Below, piece by piece: positions 8,834-17,847 of a stretch of 64,000 bases of DNA. The position numbers and the translations under genes were made by a program. Position 1 is the first letter of the stretch. Each line of letters begins with the position of its first letter. The notes beneath the pieces are model-generated. The model searched no databases, had not been told where the DNA came from, and worked only from the letters and a program-made list of their open reading frames with translations. This DNA is from JALZUE01 sp051251725 (GTDB lineage Bacteria > Pseudomonadota > Gammaproteobacteria > Enterobacterales > Alteromonadaceae): the NCBI GenBank assembly GCA_051251725.1, contig JBPOFN010000002.1, forward strand, positions 1 through 64,000, read 5' to 3'.

Positions 8834-9937
8834 ATTGGGAGCCAACTTATCTATAAAGTCATTTTTGCCATCGCTTTGTCGATTTTGGCCTTTCATACAG
8901 CAGCTAAAACAAAACCGATACATGTTGCTTTTGTCGGCCCGGCGGCCAATACCAGTTCATACTGGCAGAATGTTATTGCCCCTATGCCAGCAGTTGCCAA
9001 ACAACTTAATATTCATTTAACCTTTCACCACCCCACTTACGAACAACGCTTTAATTTAACCCCAATTATTGAAACCATTTTAAGCGCTGACAATAAACCC
9101 GATTATTTAATTTCAGTTTTTCGCGGTACCAATGCTATTGAGCTATTAACACTTATTGAAAAATATAAAACGCCCTTTATTTCAATTTCTGCTGGCGCGC
9201 CCTTATTTCAACAAAACAAAATTGGCAAACCACAGGAGAATTTTAAATACTGGCTGAGCCAAATTGTTGCCGATGATATTAATAGTGGTCAAGTAATGGC
9301 AGCTGAGTTATTTAAGCAAGCAAGAGAAATAAGGCCAGATCAGCCCGTAAGGTTATTAGCCATTGGTGGTAATAAAATATTTGAAGCGTCAAGATTAAGA
9401 GATATCGGGCTACAACAAGAAATTGCCAAACACCCAAAATTAGATTTTTTGCAATTAGTGCATACTCAGTGGAATACCGAAACAGCAAAAACTAAAACCC
9501 GAAAATTACTCAATCGCCATAAAGACATCGATGTTATTTGGACCGCTAATTGGGATATTGCTCAGGCTGTTTATACTATTGTCAATAACGGTAGTCGTAG
9601 TCATTTACCTATTATCGGCACAGTAGACTGGACCAATGAAGCCTTTACCGCGATTAATAATAATCAATTAGCATTTAGCCTTGGCAGTAATCATTTGCAT
9701 GGTTTGTGGGCGTTAATTATTTTTCATGACTTAGCACAAGGTCATAAACCAACCTCAGTAAAGGATAAGTTAATTAACACGCCTTATATTAAAGTTGATA
9801 AAAATAATGTTACCGCTGTACAACCGTTTCTAGTTGCCGAATATTGGCAGAATATCGATATTAAGATTTATTCAAAGGTATTTAATAAAAATCTCAAAGA
9901 TTATAATTTTGATTTTAATCAGTTATTAATTAAGTAA
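8834..9937 (+). CDS. Periplasmic sugar-type substrate-binding protein, apparent ATT start
   Basis: It resembles periplasmic type-I binding proteins for sugars and autoinducers (PBP1 fold, as in LacI and RbsB): HVAFVGPAANTSSYW at the start, then DYLISVFRGT, DDINSGQVMAAEL, DVIWTANWDIAQAV and PIIGTVDWTNEA in the expected order. The first standard start codon in frame, TTG at 8876, would cut a signal peptide in half. Reading from ATT at 8834 gives a full one (Lys8, hydrophobic core, FHTAAK cleavage region), with TAGGG 9 bp upstream; a TAG stop at 8786 bounds the frame. No ABC permease or ATPase gene is nearby, so it may feed a sensor rather than a transporter. It is divergent from the CadC-type regulator. 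Confidence 0.78.
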   Translation: MGSQLIYKVIFAIALSILAFHTAAKTKPIHVAFVGPAANTSSYWQNVIAPMPAVAKQLNIHLTFHHPTYEQRFNLTPIIETILSADNKPDYLISVFRGTNAIELLTLIEKYKTPFISISAGAPLFQQNKIGKPQENFKYWLSQIVADDINSGQVMAAELFKQAREIRPDQPVRLLAIGGNKIFEASRLRDIGLQQEIAKHPKLDFLQLVHTQWNTETAKTKTRKLLNRHKDIDVIWTANWDIAQAVYTIVNNGSRSHLPIIGTVDWTNEAFTAINNNQLAFSLGSNHLHGLWALIIFHDLAQGHKPTSVKDKLINTPYIKVDKNNVTAVQPFLVAEYWQNIDIKIYSKVFNKNLKDYNFDFNQLLIK

Positions 9938-10315
9938 CCTGATTTGGCTTAAGCTATTTTACACAATAATGCTATTTTAGCGCCTATCTGCGTTGCCTGC
10001 ATATATGCAGGTACTTGGTTTTTATCGGGAATATAAAAACGCCTTGATATCCACTTAGATTTCATCATTGAGTCTAAGATAAACTAGGTATAACTTAATA
10101 AACACGTGAATTATTTAAATTATTCTTTATGAGTCAAACTGTTAAAAAACCCATTAAACCGAGTCCAGGTTAAGTAATAAAAATAGAATGATAGAAGTTT
10201 GGATGCAGGAATAAAATAGTAAGGACTAAGAGACTTAGATAATAGAAAGTAGAAAGTAGAAAGTAGAAAACTCTAGCCGCTGCCAACTAACAGCAAACGG
10301 CTAGAAATTTATCGC
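9938..10315. other. Intergenic region with 16-bp palindrome and short heptamer array
   Basis: No gene is seen between the binding protein and the fabB 3' end. It contains a perfect palindrome CCTGCATATATGCAGG at 9996-10011, possibly part of a terminator or repeat element, and the heptamer TAGAAAG repeated three times at 10243-10263 with a partial fourth to 10269. Confidence 0.6.
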
Positions 10316-11527
10316 TTATTTATACTTTTTAAGTAATAAAGTCGCGTTTGTGCCACCAAAACCAAAGCTATTAGACATAGCTAAGTTAATTTCAGCGTCA
10401 CGAGTTTCAGTAACAATATCTAAACCTTGTGCTTGTTCATCAAGGGTATTGATATTAATTGATGGACAAATAAAGTTATGTTCCATCATTAACATCGTAT
10501 AAATCGCTTCATGAACACCAGCTGCACCTAAAGCGTGACCTGTCATTGCTTTAGTTGCGCTGATTGCAGGTGAATTACCGCCGAAAACTTCTTGTATTGC
10601 GCCTAGCTCTTTAACATCGCCAACGGGTGTCGATGTACCATGCGTATTTAAGTAATCAACTTTACCTTCAACACCGTCCATTGCCATTTTCATACAACGA
10701 ACTGCGCCTTCACCGCTTGGTGCTACCATATCATAGCCATCCGAAGTTGCGCCGTAGCCAACGACTTCTGCATAAATATGTGCGCCACGTGCTAATGCGT
10801 GTTCTAACTCTTCAACAACAACCATACCGCCGCCGCCAGAGATAACAAAACCGTCTCGGTCAGCATCATAGGTACGCGAAGCCGTTTCTGGGTTGTCGTT
10901 ATATTTAGAAGATAACGCGCCCATGCCGTCAAACATCATTGCTAATGACCAATGAACTTCTTCACCGCCGCCAGCAAAAACAATATCTTGTTTACCTAAT
11001 TGAATTAATTCCGCAGCATTGCCAATACAGTGAGCACTAGTAGCACAAGCTGAACTAATTGAATAATTAACACCTAAAATTTTAAACGGTGTCGCTAAAC
11101 AAGCTGAGACCGTGCTAGACATCGTTTTTGGTACTGCATAAGGACCAACACGTTTTACGCCTTTTTCACGTAATGTATCTGCAGATAATACAATATTTTC
11201 TGAAGATGCGCCGCCAGAGCCGGCAACAATACCTGTACGAATATTTGATACTTGCTCAGGTGTTAATTTCGCATCATCAATTGCTTGCTGCATTGCAATG
11301 TATGAGTAAGCTGACGCTTCGCCCATAAAGCGCATGGCTTTACGGTCGATATGATCTTTTACGTTGATGTCTGGTTTGCCCCAAACTTGACTACGTAAAC
11401 CATATTCGCCAAAACTTTCAGAACGACTAATACCAGAGCGTCCTGCTTTTAATGAATCCAACACTTCAGTAGCATCATTACCGATACTTGAAACAATTCC
11501 TAAACCAGTGATAACAACACGTTTCAT
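10316..11527 (-). CDS. fabB: Beta-ketoacyl-ACP synthase I
   Basis: FabB elongates acyl-ACP by Claisen condensation with malonyl-ACP and is needed for unsaturated fatty acid synthesis in gammaproteobacteria. The 403-residue length matches FabB. The Cys-His-His triad is visible: Cys161 in SSACATSAHC, His296 in NTHGTSTPVGD and His331 in MTGHALGAAG. The ISSACATSAHCIGNA segment is characteristic of FabB rather than FabF. It is monocistronic and divergent from mnmC; a palindrome resembling a FabR-type operator lies 71 bp upstream of the start, which suggests control by membrane lipid unsaturation. Confidence 0.95.
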   Translation of the reverse strand: MKRVVITGLGIVSSIGNDATEVLDSLKAGRSGISRSESFGEYGLRSQVWGKPDINVKDHIDRKAMRFMGEASAYSYIAMQQAIDDAKLTPEQVSNIRTGIVAGSGGASSENIVLSADTLREKGVKRVGPYAVPKTMSSTVSACLATPFKILGVNYSISSACATSAHCIGNAAELIQLGKQDIVFAGGGEEVHWSLAMMFDGMGALSSKYNDNPETASRTYDADRDGFVISGGGGMVVVEELEHALARGAHIYAEVVGYGATSDGYDMVAPSGEGAVRCMKMAMDGVEGKVDYLNTHGTSTPVGDVKELGAIQEVFGGNSPAISATKAMTGHALGAAGVHEAIYTMLMMEHNFICPSININTLDEQAQGLDIVTETRDAEINLAMSNSFGFGGTNATLLLKKYK

Positions 11528-11597
11528 TTAACTAACCATTAATAATTTTATAAATCGAGCATATGATAACGGCTTTTTAATGCCAGTCTGGTCTAAC

Positions 11598-11617
11598 CAG
11601 TGTACACTTGTACACTG
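11598..11617. promoter_or_regulatory. FabR/DesT-like operator palindrome between fabB and mnmC
   Basis: CAGTGTACA (11598-11606), spacer CT, TGTACACTG (11609-11617): a perfect inverted repeat with 9-bp arms. It lies 71 bp before the fabB start and 34 bp before the mnmC frame. Its form resembles operators of TetR-family FabR/DesT repressors of unsaturated fatty acid genes; this assignment is inferred from position and symmetry. Confidence 0.65.
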
Positions 11618-11650
11618 AATAACTTTTTTGGCTAGCTGTTACCCCGAATA

Positions 11651-13708
11651 TTGCGTAATATATTATATCATAAAGATGATAGTTTAAATTTTAATGACAT
11701 TCTTGTGAATCCCCAAAATAAAGTACTTTTCCAGAAAGATGGTAGCCCTTATTCCAGCACTTTTGCCGATATCTACTTCGATACACAAGATGGATGTCGA
11801 CAAAGTGAACAGGTGTTCATAAATAGTAACAATATTAAAAGTAGACTAGTTTCGACACAAGCCCAATTTACCATTGCAGAAACAGGCTTTGGCAGTGGCT
11901 TAAATTTCTTTTTAACTTTAGCTTTATACCAACAGGTTTTAAGCGAAAATCCACAAAGTACCGCTACATTACTTTTTATTAGTGTTGAAAAATATCCGCT
12001 GACCGCAGCACAAATAACACAATCATTAAAAATTTGGCCGGCCCTGGCACCATTAGTTGAGACCTTTATCGCTCAATATCCTTACAAACTGGTGACCAAT
12101 GATATCGTTGAGATGACTTTTTTCAATGGTAAAGTTTCATTCGTTTTGTATATAAATGACGCCACGGTGGCATTTCAGCAAATAAAAAAAACCAAAACAG
12201 GTTTAGTGGATGCGTGGTACCTTGATGGCTTTGCGCCAGCACAAAATCCAGATATGTGGACGGACGCTTTATTTGAGCAGGTGGCCCTACTCTCGAAAGA
12301 GCAAGCGACCCTAGGCACCTTCACCATTGCCGGAAAAATTAGGCGCGGTTTAACCGCGGTTGGTTTTCGCCTTAGGAAAAAACTGACCTCGGGTAAGAAA
12401 AAAGAAAGTCTAGTCGGTGTTTTTCAGCAAAGTACTAAGTTTGGCAAAGGCTATCAGCTAAGGCCTAAAATCACTAAACCTATGCATGTTTCACTGATTG
12501 GCGGCGGCATTGCATCCGCTTGTGTCGCATATGCGCTCACCAAAGCCGGTATCAAAGTTAATTTATACTGCCAAGAAAATACCGTTGCACAAGGTGCGTC
12601 AAGTAATTTAATGGGCGCGCTCTATCCGTTATTACATCAGCAAAAAGACGACATAAGTCTATTTTATCAGCAAGCATTTTGGCGCGCTCGCTCGCTTTAT
12701 GATGAAGTACTGACTAAGGGGTTTAAATTTGCGCACGACTGGTGTGGTGTTTTAGATATTGCTTACAAACAAAGTCTGAAAAAACATCAACAACAATTTA
12801 ACGATATTGGCGCTTGGCCGGCTGAATTAATTCACAGTGTTGATGCCGCACAAGCATCAACACTCGCCAATATAGCGCTACTACACGGTGGGCTATTTAT
12901 GCCAAATGCCGGCTGGATATCGCCGCCAGAGTTAGTAAAAGCATTATTAGCCGCAGCCAATGCCAGCAATCGTTTAAGAATACACACAGGCACTAAAGTC
13001 AGCGAAATAAAAGCACTTGAAAATGACCAGTGGCAGTTAATGACTAATAATGGAGACATCACCACAGAAACCTTAATTGTCTGCGGCGGCGCAGAAACCG
13101 CTAAAATAAATATTGTGAACCAACTCCCGCTTGCCCCTGTTCGCGGACAAGTGTCTAACATGCGCGCTAATAATCACTTAGCAAATTTAACTACTGTTAT
13201 TTGCCATAAAGGCTACTTAACTCCGAGTTATAAAAACCAGCAATGTATTGGCGCAACGTTTGAAAAAAACACCTTTAATACACAAGCGAAGACCGCAGAA
13301 GACAGTTTTAATTTAAAAATGTTAAATGAATGTTTACCTGAATTAACAGCGGGTGCTCAATGGCAACTTGAAGATATTTATGCCAGTAAAGCAAGGTTAA
13401 GGTGCATGACACCTGACCATTTACCCGTTGTCGGGGTTATGCCGAAAATAGCAGAGCATAAAACCAGCTACCGCCATTTAGCCAAAGATAAAAATTGGCG
13501 TTATCAAACCCCAGCACCGCATTATAAAAATCTTTATGTCTTAACAGGCTTAGGCGCAAGAGGTTTATGCTCAGCGCCATTATTAGCAGATATTTTAACT
13601 GCCGATTTAACGGGTGAGCCTTATCCTGTTGATAATCAAATGTTATTTAATGTCGCGCCTAATCGCTTTATTATTCGCGACATTATTAAACGAAAAGTTG
13701 ACGTTTAA
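11651..13708 (+). CDS. mnmC: Bifunctional tRNA 5-methylaminomethyl-2-thiouridine biosynthesis protein MnmC
   Basis: MnmC completes mnm5s2U34 in tRNAs. Its FAD-dependent C-terminal domain removes the carboxymethyl group from cmnm5s2U, and its N-terminal methyltransferase domain then methylates nm5s2U. The 685-residue protein shows the SAM motif ETGFGSGLNF (77-86), the methyltransferase motif WYLDGFAPAQNPDMW (189-203), the Rossmann FAD motif SLIGGGIASA (281-290) and a late DAO-like segment (ASKARLRCMTPDHLPVVG). The start is unsure: TTG at 11651 is the earliest; GTG at 11705 would make the N-terminus closer in length to E. coli MnmC. Neither has a good ribosome binding site. It is followed convergently by yfcL. 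Confidence 0.94.
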   Translation: MRNILYHKDDSLNFNDILVNPQNKVLFQKDGSPYSSTFADIYFDTQDGCRQSEQVFINSNNIKSRLVSTQAQFTIAETGFGSGLNFFLTLALYQQVLSENPQSTATLLFISVEKYPLTAAQITQSLKIWPALAPLVETFIAQYPYKLVTNDIVEMTFFNGKVSFVLYINDATVAFQQIKKTKTGLVDAWYLDGFAPAQNPDMWTDALFEQVALLSKEQATLGTFTIAGKIRRGLTAVGFRLRKKLTSGKKKESLVGVFQQSTKFGKGYQLRPKITKPMHVSLIGGGIASACVAYALTKAGIKVNLYCQENTVAQGASSNLMGALYPLLHQQKDDISLFYQQAFWRARSLYDEVLTKGFKFAHDWCGVLDIAYKQSLKKHQQQFNDIGAWPAELIHSVDAAQASTLANIALLHGGLFMPNAGWISPPELVKALLAAANASNRLRIHTGTKVSEIKALENDQWQLMTNNGDITTETLIVCGGAETAKINIVNQLPLAPVRGQVSNMRANNHLANLTTVICHKGYLTPSYKNQQCIGATFEKNTFNTQAKTAEDSFNLKMLNECLPELTAGAQWQLEDIYASKARLRCMTPDHLPVVGVMPKIAEHKTSYRHLAKDKNWRYQTPAPHYKNLYVLTGLGARGLCSAPLLADILTADLTGEPYPVDNQMLFNVAPNRFIIRDIIKRKVDV

Positions 13709-13736
13709 TATCAATTACTTGTATAAATTGAATAAC

Positions 13737-14009
13737 TTAACCGGTAAATTCGGCCGTTAAATCTTGCCAATATTGATTCACTAACTGACGATCGCTTGGC
13801 GTTAATTCGCTGCGCGCATCATATAATTTAGCGCTAATATCATCCGCCAGCACTTGTGTTAATCCTTGTGATTCGTCGCCAAATTCACAGGCAGAAATTG
13901 CAATAAAGCCCCGTAAATAACTGCTAGCAAATAAAATATCTGCGTCAGCATCTTGATCAACTAACTGATCGAAATGGGCGTATAACTGTGAAACTGTTGT
14001 AAAACTCAT
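13737..14009 (-). CDS. yfcL: YfcL family protein
   Basis: A 90-residue acidic, cytoplasmic protein without signal peptide or membrane segment. It resembles the YfcL family of unknown function, which in Enterobacteria also lies beside mnmC and epmC (yfcM). Conserved-looking features are SYLRGFIAISACEFGDES in the middle and LVNQYWQDL near the C-terminus. It is the last gene of a minus-strand run with epmC and the ATP-NAD kinase-family gene. Assignment rests on size, sequence feel and the mnmC-yfcL-epmC neighbourhood. Confidence 0.75.
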   Translation of the reverse strand: MSFTTVSQLYAHFDQLVDQDADADILFASSYLRGFIAISACEFGDESQGLTQVLADDISAKLYDARSELTPSDRQLVNQYWQDLTAEFTG

Positions 14010-14065
14010 ACCTAACCTTTAAACGTGGTTACCTTTGCATTCGGTAACTTTGAAACATACCAAGC

Positions 14066-15235
14066 TTAACTTGGCGAAGAAATAGGATATAACACTTGGT
14101 CGTTATAACCGGTGATCACTGCAATAAAACCTGAAAGCGCTTGATCAAGTTCAGGGTCACCACTATCAACTATCAGTGGTCTTTCATTCAGTGCTAATAA
14201 TTTGTTTTTAGTGGCCACCACTAAAATATTTTCTTTGCCGATAAAACGAATAATGCGCGGGCTTAATTGTTGATTACCTCGGCCAAAAATATGCCCTTGA
14301 CCGCCAATTAAGGTGATCACTAATTTCACCGCCGGTTTACCTATGCCATCACTAACAGTAGTAGCATTAGTGGCGTCGGCAACTTGTGCTTGCAATAACT
14401 GCCATAACTGAGCTTCGGTCATGTCGTTTTGCACCAGCGCCTGATGCTGCACCACATCAACACCTAATAAAGTACTGGGTAACGACAGCTCTTGCATAAT
14501 AAAATCAGTGGTTGAGCCTGAGCCAATAATAAATAATTCATCATCCATTTTACTGATAACATCGGCGGCGATATCTTGTAAAACCAACTCATCAGACTCT
14601 TTGCCGCCAGATTTTACCGCCTGAATATATTGCAACTCGCACGGCACTGTCATCTCGCCATAACGTTTGGCTTTGACAACACCTTCGCGAAACAAGCTTT
14701 CATCGATATCCATGACATCGGCTTCGGTTAATGTCACTAGCTGATTACTGACCATAAGCTCAATAACTCGGCCAGCCGCCTTTGGCGTGACCGCATAAAC
14801 TCCAGAATGTATTTTACAACCTGCGGGTATACCTAAAACTGGAAAAGCATCGGCAACTTTATGACAAATATTACGTGCGGTGCCATCTCCGCCGGCAAAT
14901 AATAATAAATCGATACCTTGGTTAAGCAACTGTTCAACGGCGTTTTCGGTATCTTGAAAAGTCGTTTTAGCGCTGTTACTGTGATAAATAACCTGAGTAT
15001 CAAAACCTAAGGCTTTCGCGCACAGCTCGCCCATTTCAGCATTGGCGGTATAAATTTTTATCTCGGCTTGATAAGGCAACAGCAATCTTAAAGCGATAGC
15101 TGTACGTTCATTGGCTTTAAATTCAGCGCCGCGTGCTAATGCCATATCAACAATGCCGTCGCCATCACTGCCTTTTAACGCAGCACTGCCGCCAATACCG
15201 GCAATAGGGTTAATTATAAGCCCAAGCTTAAACAA
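14066..15235 (-). CDS. ATP-NAD kinase family (AcoX/COG3199-like) protein
   Basis: The 389-residue protein has the NAD-kinase/diacylglycerol-kinase fold signature GGDGTARNI (near 116) and an N-terminal IINPIAGIGGSAALKGSDG. It is longer than housekeeping NadK and belongs to the AcoX-like group annotated as ATP-NAD kinase family; the true substrate is not established. A separate canonical nadK lies at 25041. The start overlaps the 3' end of epmC by 8 bp, so the two are translationally linked. Confidence 0.82.
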   Translation of the reverse strand: MFKLGLIINPIAGIGGSAALKGSDGDGIVDMALARGAEFKANERTAIALRLLLPYQAEIKIYTANAEMGELCAKALGFDTQVIYHSNSAKTTFQDTENAVEQLLNQGIDLLLFAGGDGTARNICHKVADAFPVLGIPAGCKIHSGVYAVTPKAAGRVIELMVSNQLVTLTEADVMDIDESLFREGVVKAKRYGEMTVPCELQYIQAVKSGGKESDELVLQDIAADVISKMDDELFIIGSGSTTDFIMQELSLPSTLLGVDVVQHQALVQNDMTEAQLWQLLQAQVADATNATTVSDGIGKPAVKLVITLIGGQGHIFGRGNQQLSPRIIRFIGKENILVVATKNKLLALNERPLIVDSGDPELDQALSGFIAVITGYNDQVLYPISSPS

Positions 15236-15869
15236 AAGCGCTCTGCTCGGTCATAAAGGCAATTTGCTGCTGCTCGAACATCGCAGAAGTTAATGGCAAA
15301 GTAACGCCATAAAAACGAGCGAGTGAGTGAATTAATTGCTGTGCTTGGGGCGGAAAACCCTGTTCAAGGTAATGGTTAACTTGGCTAAAAACTCGGGCAC
15401 GAAAAGCAAACCGGTCACTTTCTCCGCTACCATTTAAATTATCAACAGAAACATCAAAGGTTTTATTACAAGCGAGCGATAATGCCCATTCAACCGCTTG
15501 CGGTTTAATTTCTACATTTTCAAATTTGGCTTGCTGTTCAGCATTTCTTCCATCAGGTAAATACCAGTAACCAAAATCTTCTTTTAATCTTCGCGCAGGA
15601 CCGGCCAGACACCAATGTGCGACTTCATGTAAAGCACTAGCAAAAAAACCATGTGCAAAAATAATTTGATGATAATTAACTGACTCGTTGGCCGGCAAAT
15701 AAATTGGCTCGTCGTCACCTTTAACTAAGCGGGTATTAAAATCATCGAAAAAACTTGCATTGAAAATATCAATCAAATCTCGATAGTCATGACAACTTGC
15801 TGGTTGGGCACTAGCAAGATTTGAATTTAAGCTATTAGAGTTACTGTTAATGGCTAATTGTAATGACAT
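15228..15869 (-). CDS. epmC: Elongation factor P hydroxylase
   Basis: EpmC (YfcM) hydroxylates the beta-lysylated lysine of EF-P, the last step of EF-P maturation. The 213-residue protein carries HEVAHW (81-86), a metal-binding HExxH-like motif of the family, followed by AGPARRLKEDFGYWYLPDGR. It is ~30 residues longer than the E. coli protein because of a Ser/Asn-rich N-terminus, so a later start is possible, but no internal Met lies before the conserved part. It heads a minus-strand unit with the ATP-NAD kinase-family gene (8-bp overlap). Confidence 0.88.
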   Translation of the reverse strand: MSLQLAINSNSNSLNSNLASAQPASCHDYRDLIDIFNASFFDDFNTRLVKGDDEPIYLPANESVNYHQIIFAHGFFASALHEVAHWCLAGPARRLKEDFGYWYLPDGRNAEQQAKFENVEIKPQAVEWALSLACNKTFDVSVDNLNGSGESDRFAFRARVFSQVNHYLEQGFPPQAQQLIHSLARFYGVTLPLTSAMFEQQQIAFMTEQSAFV

Positions 15870-15967
15870 AAATGCGCTATTAATAAACGAGTTAAGGATA
15901 ACGAAAAAAACGAGCCGCTATTTTAAACAAAAACAGCGGCACTTGCATCGAACGATTTACATTATTA

Positions 15968-17134
15968 TTAAGATTTTAATGATTGTTTGATCAATATATA
16001 ACCGGCAATACCTGAAATAAGTGAACCAACAACAATACCTAAGCGATCTTGAAACATTAAATTATCGCCCGTTTGCTCAAATGCCAATGAACCAATAAAT
16101 AAACTCATGGTAAAACCAACCCCACATAATAAGGCCGCACCATATAATAAACGCCAATTTACCCCTTCAGGTAATTTAGCAAAACCTAACTTGATGGCGA
16201 TAAAACAAAAGCCAAAAACACCAATTTGCTTGCCCACCACTAAGCCAAGAATAATCCCTAGTGGCACCGGCGATAAAATATCATTAACGCCAACACCAGA
16301 TAAATTAATTCCGGCATTAGCAAAAGCAAAAATAGGTAAGACAATAAAGGCCACTAACTCATGTAAATTATGCTCTAACGACTTCAACGGCGAAGGTTCG
16401 CCGCCTTTACCTTTTATTGGAATAAACAACGCGAGTATTACCCCGGCAAGCGTTGCATGCACACCTGACTTTAACACTGCGACCCAAAGTACCACACCAA
16501 GAAAAATATAAGGTGCCGTGCTGGTAACTTGCTGACGATTTAAGATCCAAAGAATAGTTAAAATCACCAATGAAAACACCAAAGAAGTCACCGACAGCTG
16601 CTCAGTATAGAACATGGCGATAACAATAATCGCACCTAAATCATCAAAAATAGCCAGCGAAGTTAAAAAGACTTTTAATTGTAATGGCACTTTTGAGCCG
16701 ATAAGGGTTAAGATTCCAAGGGCAAAAGCAATATCCGTAGCGGTCGGTATCGCCCAACCACTGAGCGCTTTCGGATCATCATAATTTAACGCAACATAAC
16801 ATAATGCGGGTACCAACATGCCGCCAACCGCGCCAATGGCTGGCAAGGTAATTTGACCTGGTTTGGAGAGATCACCTTCAAGAAATTCACGTTTTAATTC
16901 TAAACCGACAAGGAAAAAGAACATCGCCATCAAGCCATCATTAATCCATAACAGTAACGGTTTTGATATTTCAAAACTGCCAATGGCAACTGTTACCGGT
17001 ACATCTAGGATCAAATCATAATAAGGTGAGAATACTGAGTTAGCCAATATCATCGCTAAAATAGCAGCCATCATCAAAATAATACCGCTTGCTGCTTCTA
17101 ATTTTAAAAAGTCCTGCACTGCTTTTACTGGCAT
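15968..17134 (-). CDS. nhaA: Na+/H+ antiporter NhaA
   Basis: NhaA exports Na+ in exchange for protons at the inner membrane and gives pH and salt tolerance, which suits a marine bacterium. The 388-residue protein has about 12 hydrophobic helices. The antiport-site aspartates are seen in IPTATDIAFAL (Asp133 of E. coli) and LAIFDDLGAI (the Asp163/Asp164 pair), and the N-terminal KLEAASGIIL segment is typical. It is monocistronic and divergent from an Lrp-family gene, with ~170 bp between them. Confidence 0.96.
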   Translation of the reverse strand: MPVKAVQDFLKLEAASGIILMMAAILAMILANSVFSPYYDLILDVPVTVAIGSFEISKPLLLWINDGLMAMFFFLVGLELKREFLEGDLSKPGQITLPAIGAVGGMLVPALCYVALNYDDPKALSGWAIPTATDIAFALGILTLIGSKVPLQLKVFLTSLAIFDDLGAIIVIAMFYTEQLSVTSLVFSLVILTILWILNRQQVTSTAPYIFLGVVLWVAVLKSGVHATLAGVILALFIPIKGKGGEPSPLKSLEHNLHELVAFIVLPIFAFANAGINLSGVGVNDILSPVPLGIILGLVVGKQIGVFGFCFIAIKLGFAKLPEGVNWRLLYGAALLCGVGFTMSLFIGSLAFEQTGDNLMFQDRLGIVVGSLISGIAGYILIKQSLKS

Positions 17135-17307
17135 GAGTTTCCCTTTGCTTTTAAGTTAAATTGTTCAATTATCATTATGATTAATGACAACTCGCTTAGT
17201 ATAAACAAAATACTAAGGCTGTTGAACTTTCATTAAAGGTTTCTTTAAAAATCATTAACCTATAAAATAATTGCTGACAAGTCATGAATATTCAAAAGGT
17301 TTGATTG

Positions 17308-17778
17308 ATGAAAAAGTTAGATGATATCGATTTAAAATTATTAACGATTTTGTATAAAGACGCAGATATCACCAACAAAGAATTAGCGAGCGAAGTTGGG
17401 ATCGCCCCGTCAACTTGTTTAGAGCGGGTAAAACGCATGAAACAAAGCGGCGTGATCAAAAATTCGGTGGTTGATATTAACTTTAAAACCATCGGCGGTA
17501 ATATTGAAGCCATTGCCGCAATTAGGCTACAGCCATACTCTGAAGATATTGTTAACCAGTTACGAGATGACTTATTACAACTACCTGAAATTATTAGCTT
17601 GTACCATATGGGCGGCAGCTTTGACTATTTTATCCACATGTCAGTGAAAAACAGTGAACATTTAAGACAGTTTGTCTTTGAAGCTATCACCTCACGAGAT
17701 GAAGTCTCACGAGTTGAAACCTCTTTAGTGTTTGAGCATAGCCGTAGCGGCGTGTTACCAGACTTTATTAATGATTAG
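17308..17778 (+). CDS. Lrp/AsnC family transcriptional regulator
   Basis: The 156-residue protein has the AsnC-type helix-turn-helix at ~5-60 (DIDLKLLTILYKDADITNKE, then GIAPSTCLERVKRM) and a C-terminal RAM ligand-binding/oligomerisation domain (~70-150). ATG at 17308 is preferred over TTG at 17305 because AAAAGG (17294-17299) is well placed. It is divergent from nhaA, so it might act there, but nothing in the sequence proves this. The effector amino acid is unknown. Confidence 0.9.
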   Translation: MKKLDDIDLKLLTILYKDADITNKELASEVGIAPSTCLERVKRMKQSGVIKNSVVDINFKTIGGNIEAIAAIRLQPYSEDIVNQLRDDLLQLPEIISLYHMGGSFDYFIHMSVKNSEHLRQFVFEAITSRDEVSRVETSLVFEHSRSGVLPDFIND

Positions 17779-17801
17779 CGGTAAATCCCACTAATCATTA
17801 A
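17768..17801 (+). terminator. Hairpin at the 3' end of the Lrp-family gene
   Basis: Perfect 11-bp inverted repeat TTAATGATTAG / CTAATCATTAA with a 12-nt loop. The left arm includes the Lrp-gene stop codon. No long T run follows, so the terminator role is tentative. Confidence 0.45.
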
Positions 17802-17847
17802 GCGCTTATTTACGCCAGTCAGATCACCGCTAATCGGCATGAATAAA

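Noticed and set aside
8835..9020. 61-codon frame starting at TTG 8835
   Set aside because: It overlaps the binding-protein signal peptide in another frame and shows no protein-like features.
9996..10011. Palindrome CCTGCATATATGCAGG as an operator
   Set aside because: It lies downstream of both neighbouring genes' coding ends, not in a promoter; more likely a terminator piece or repeat.
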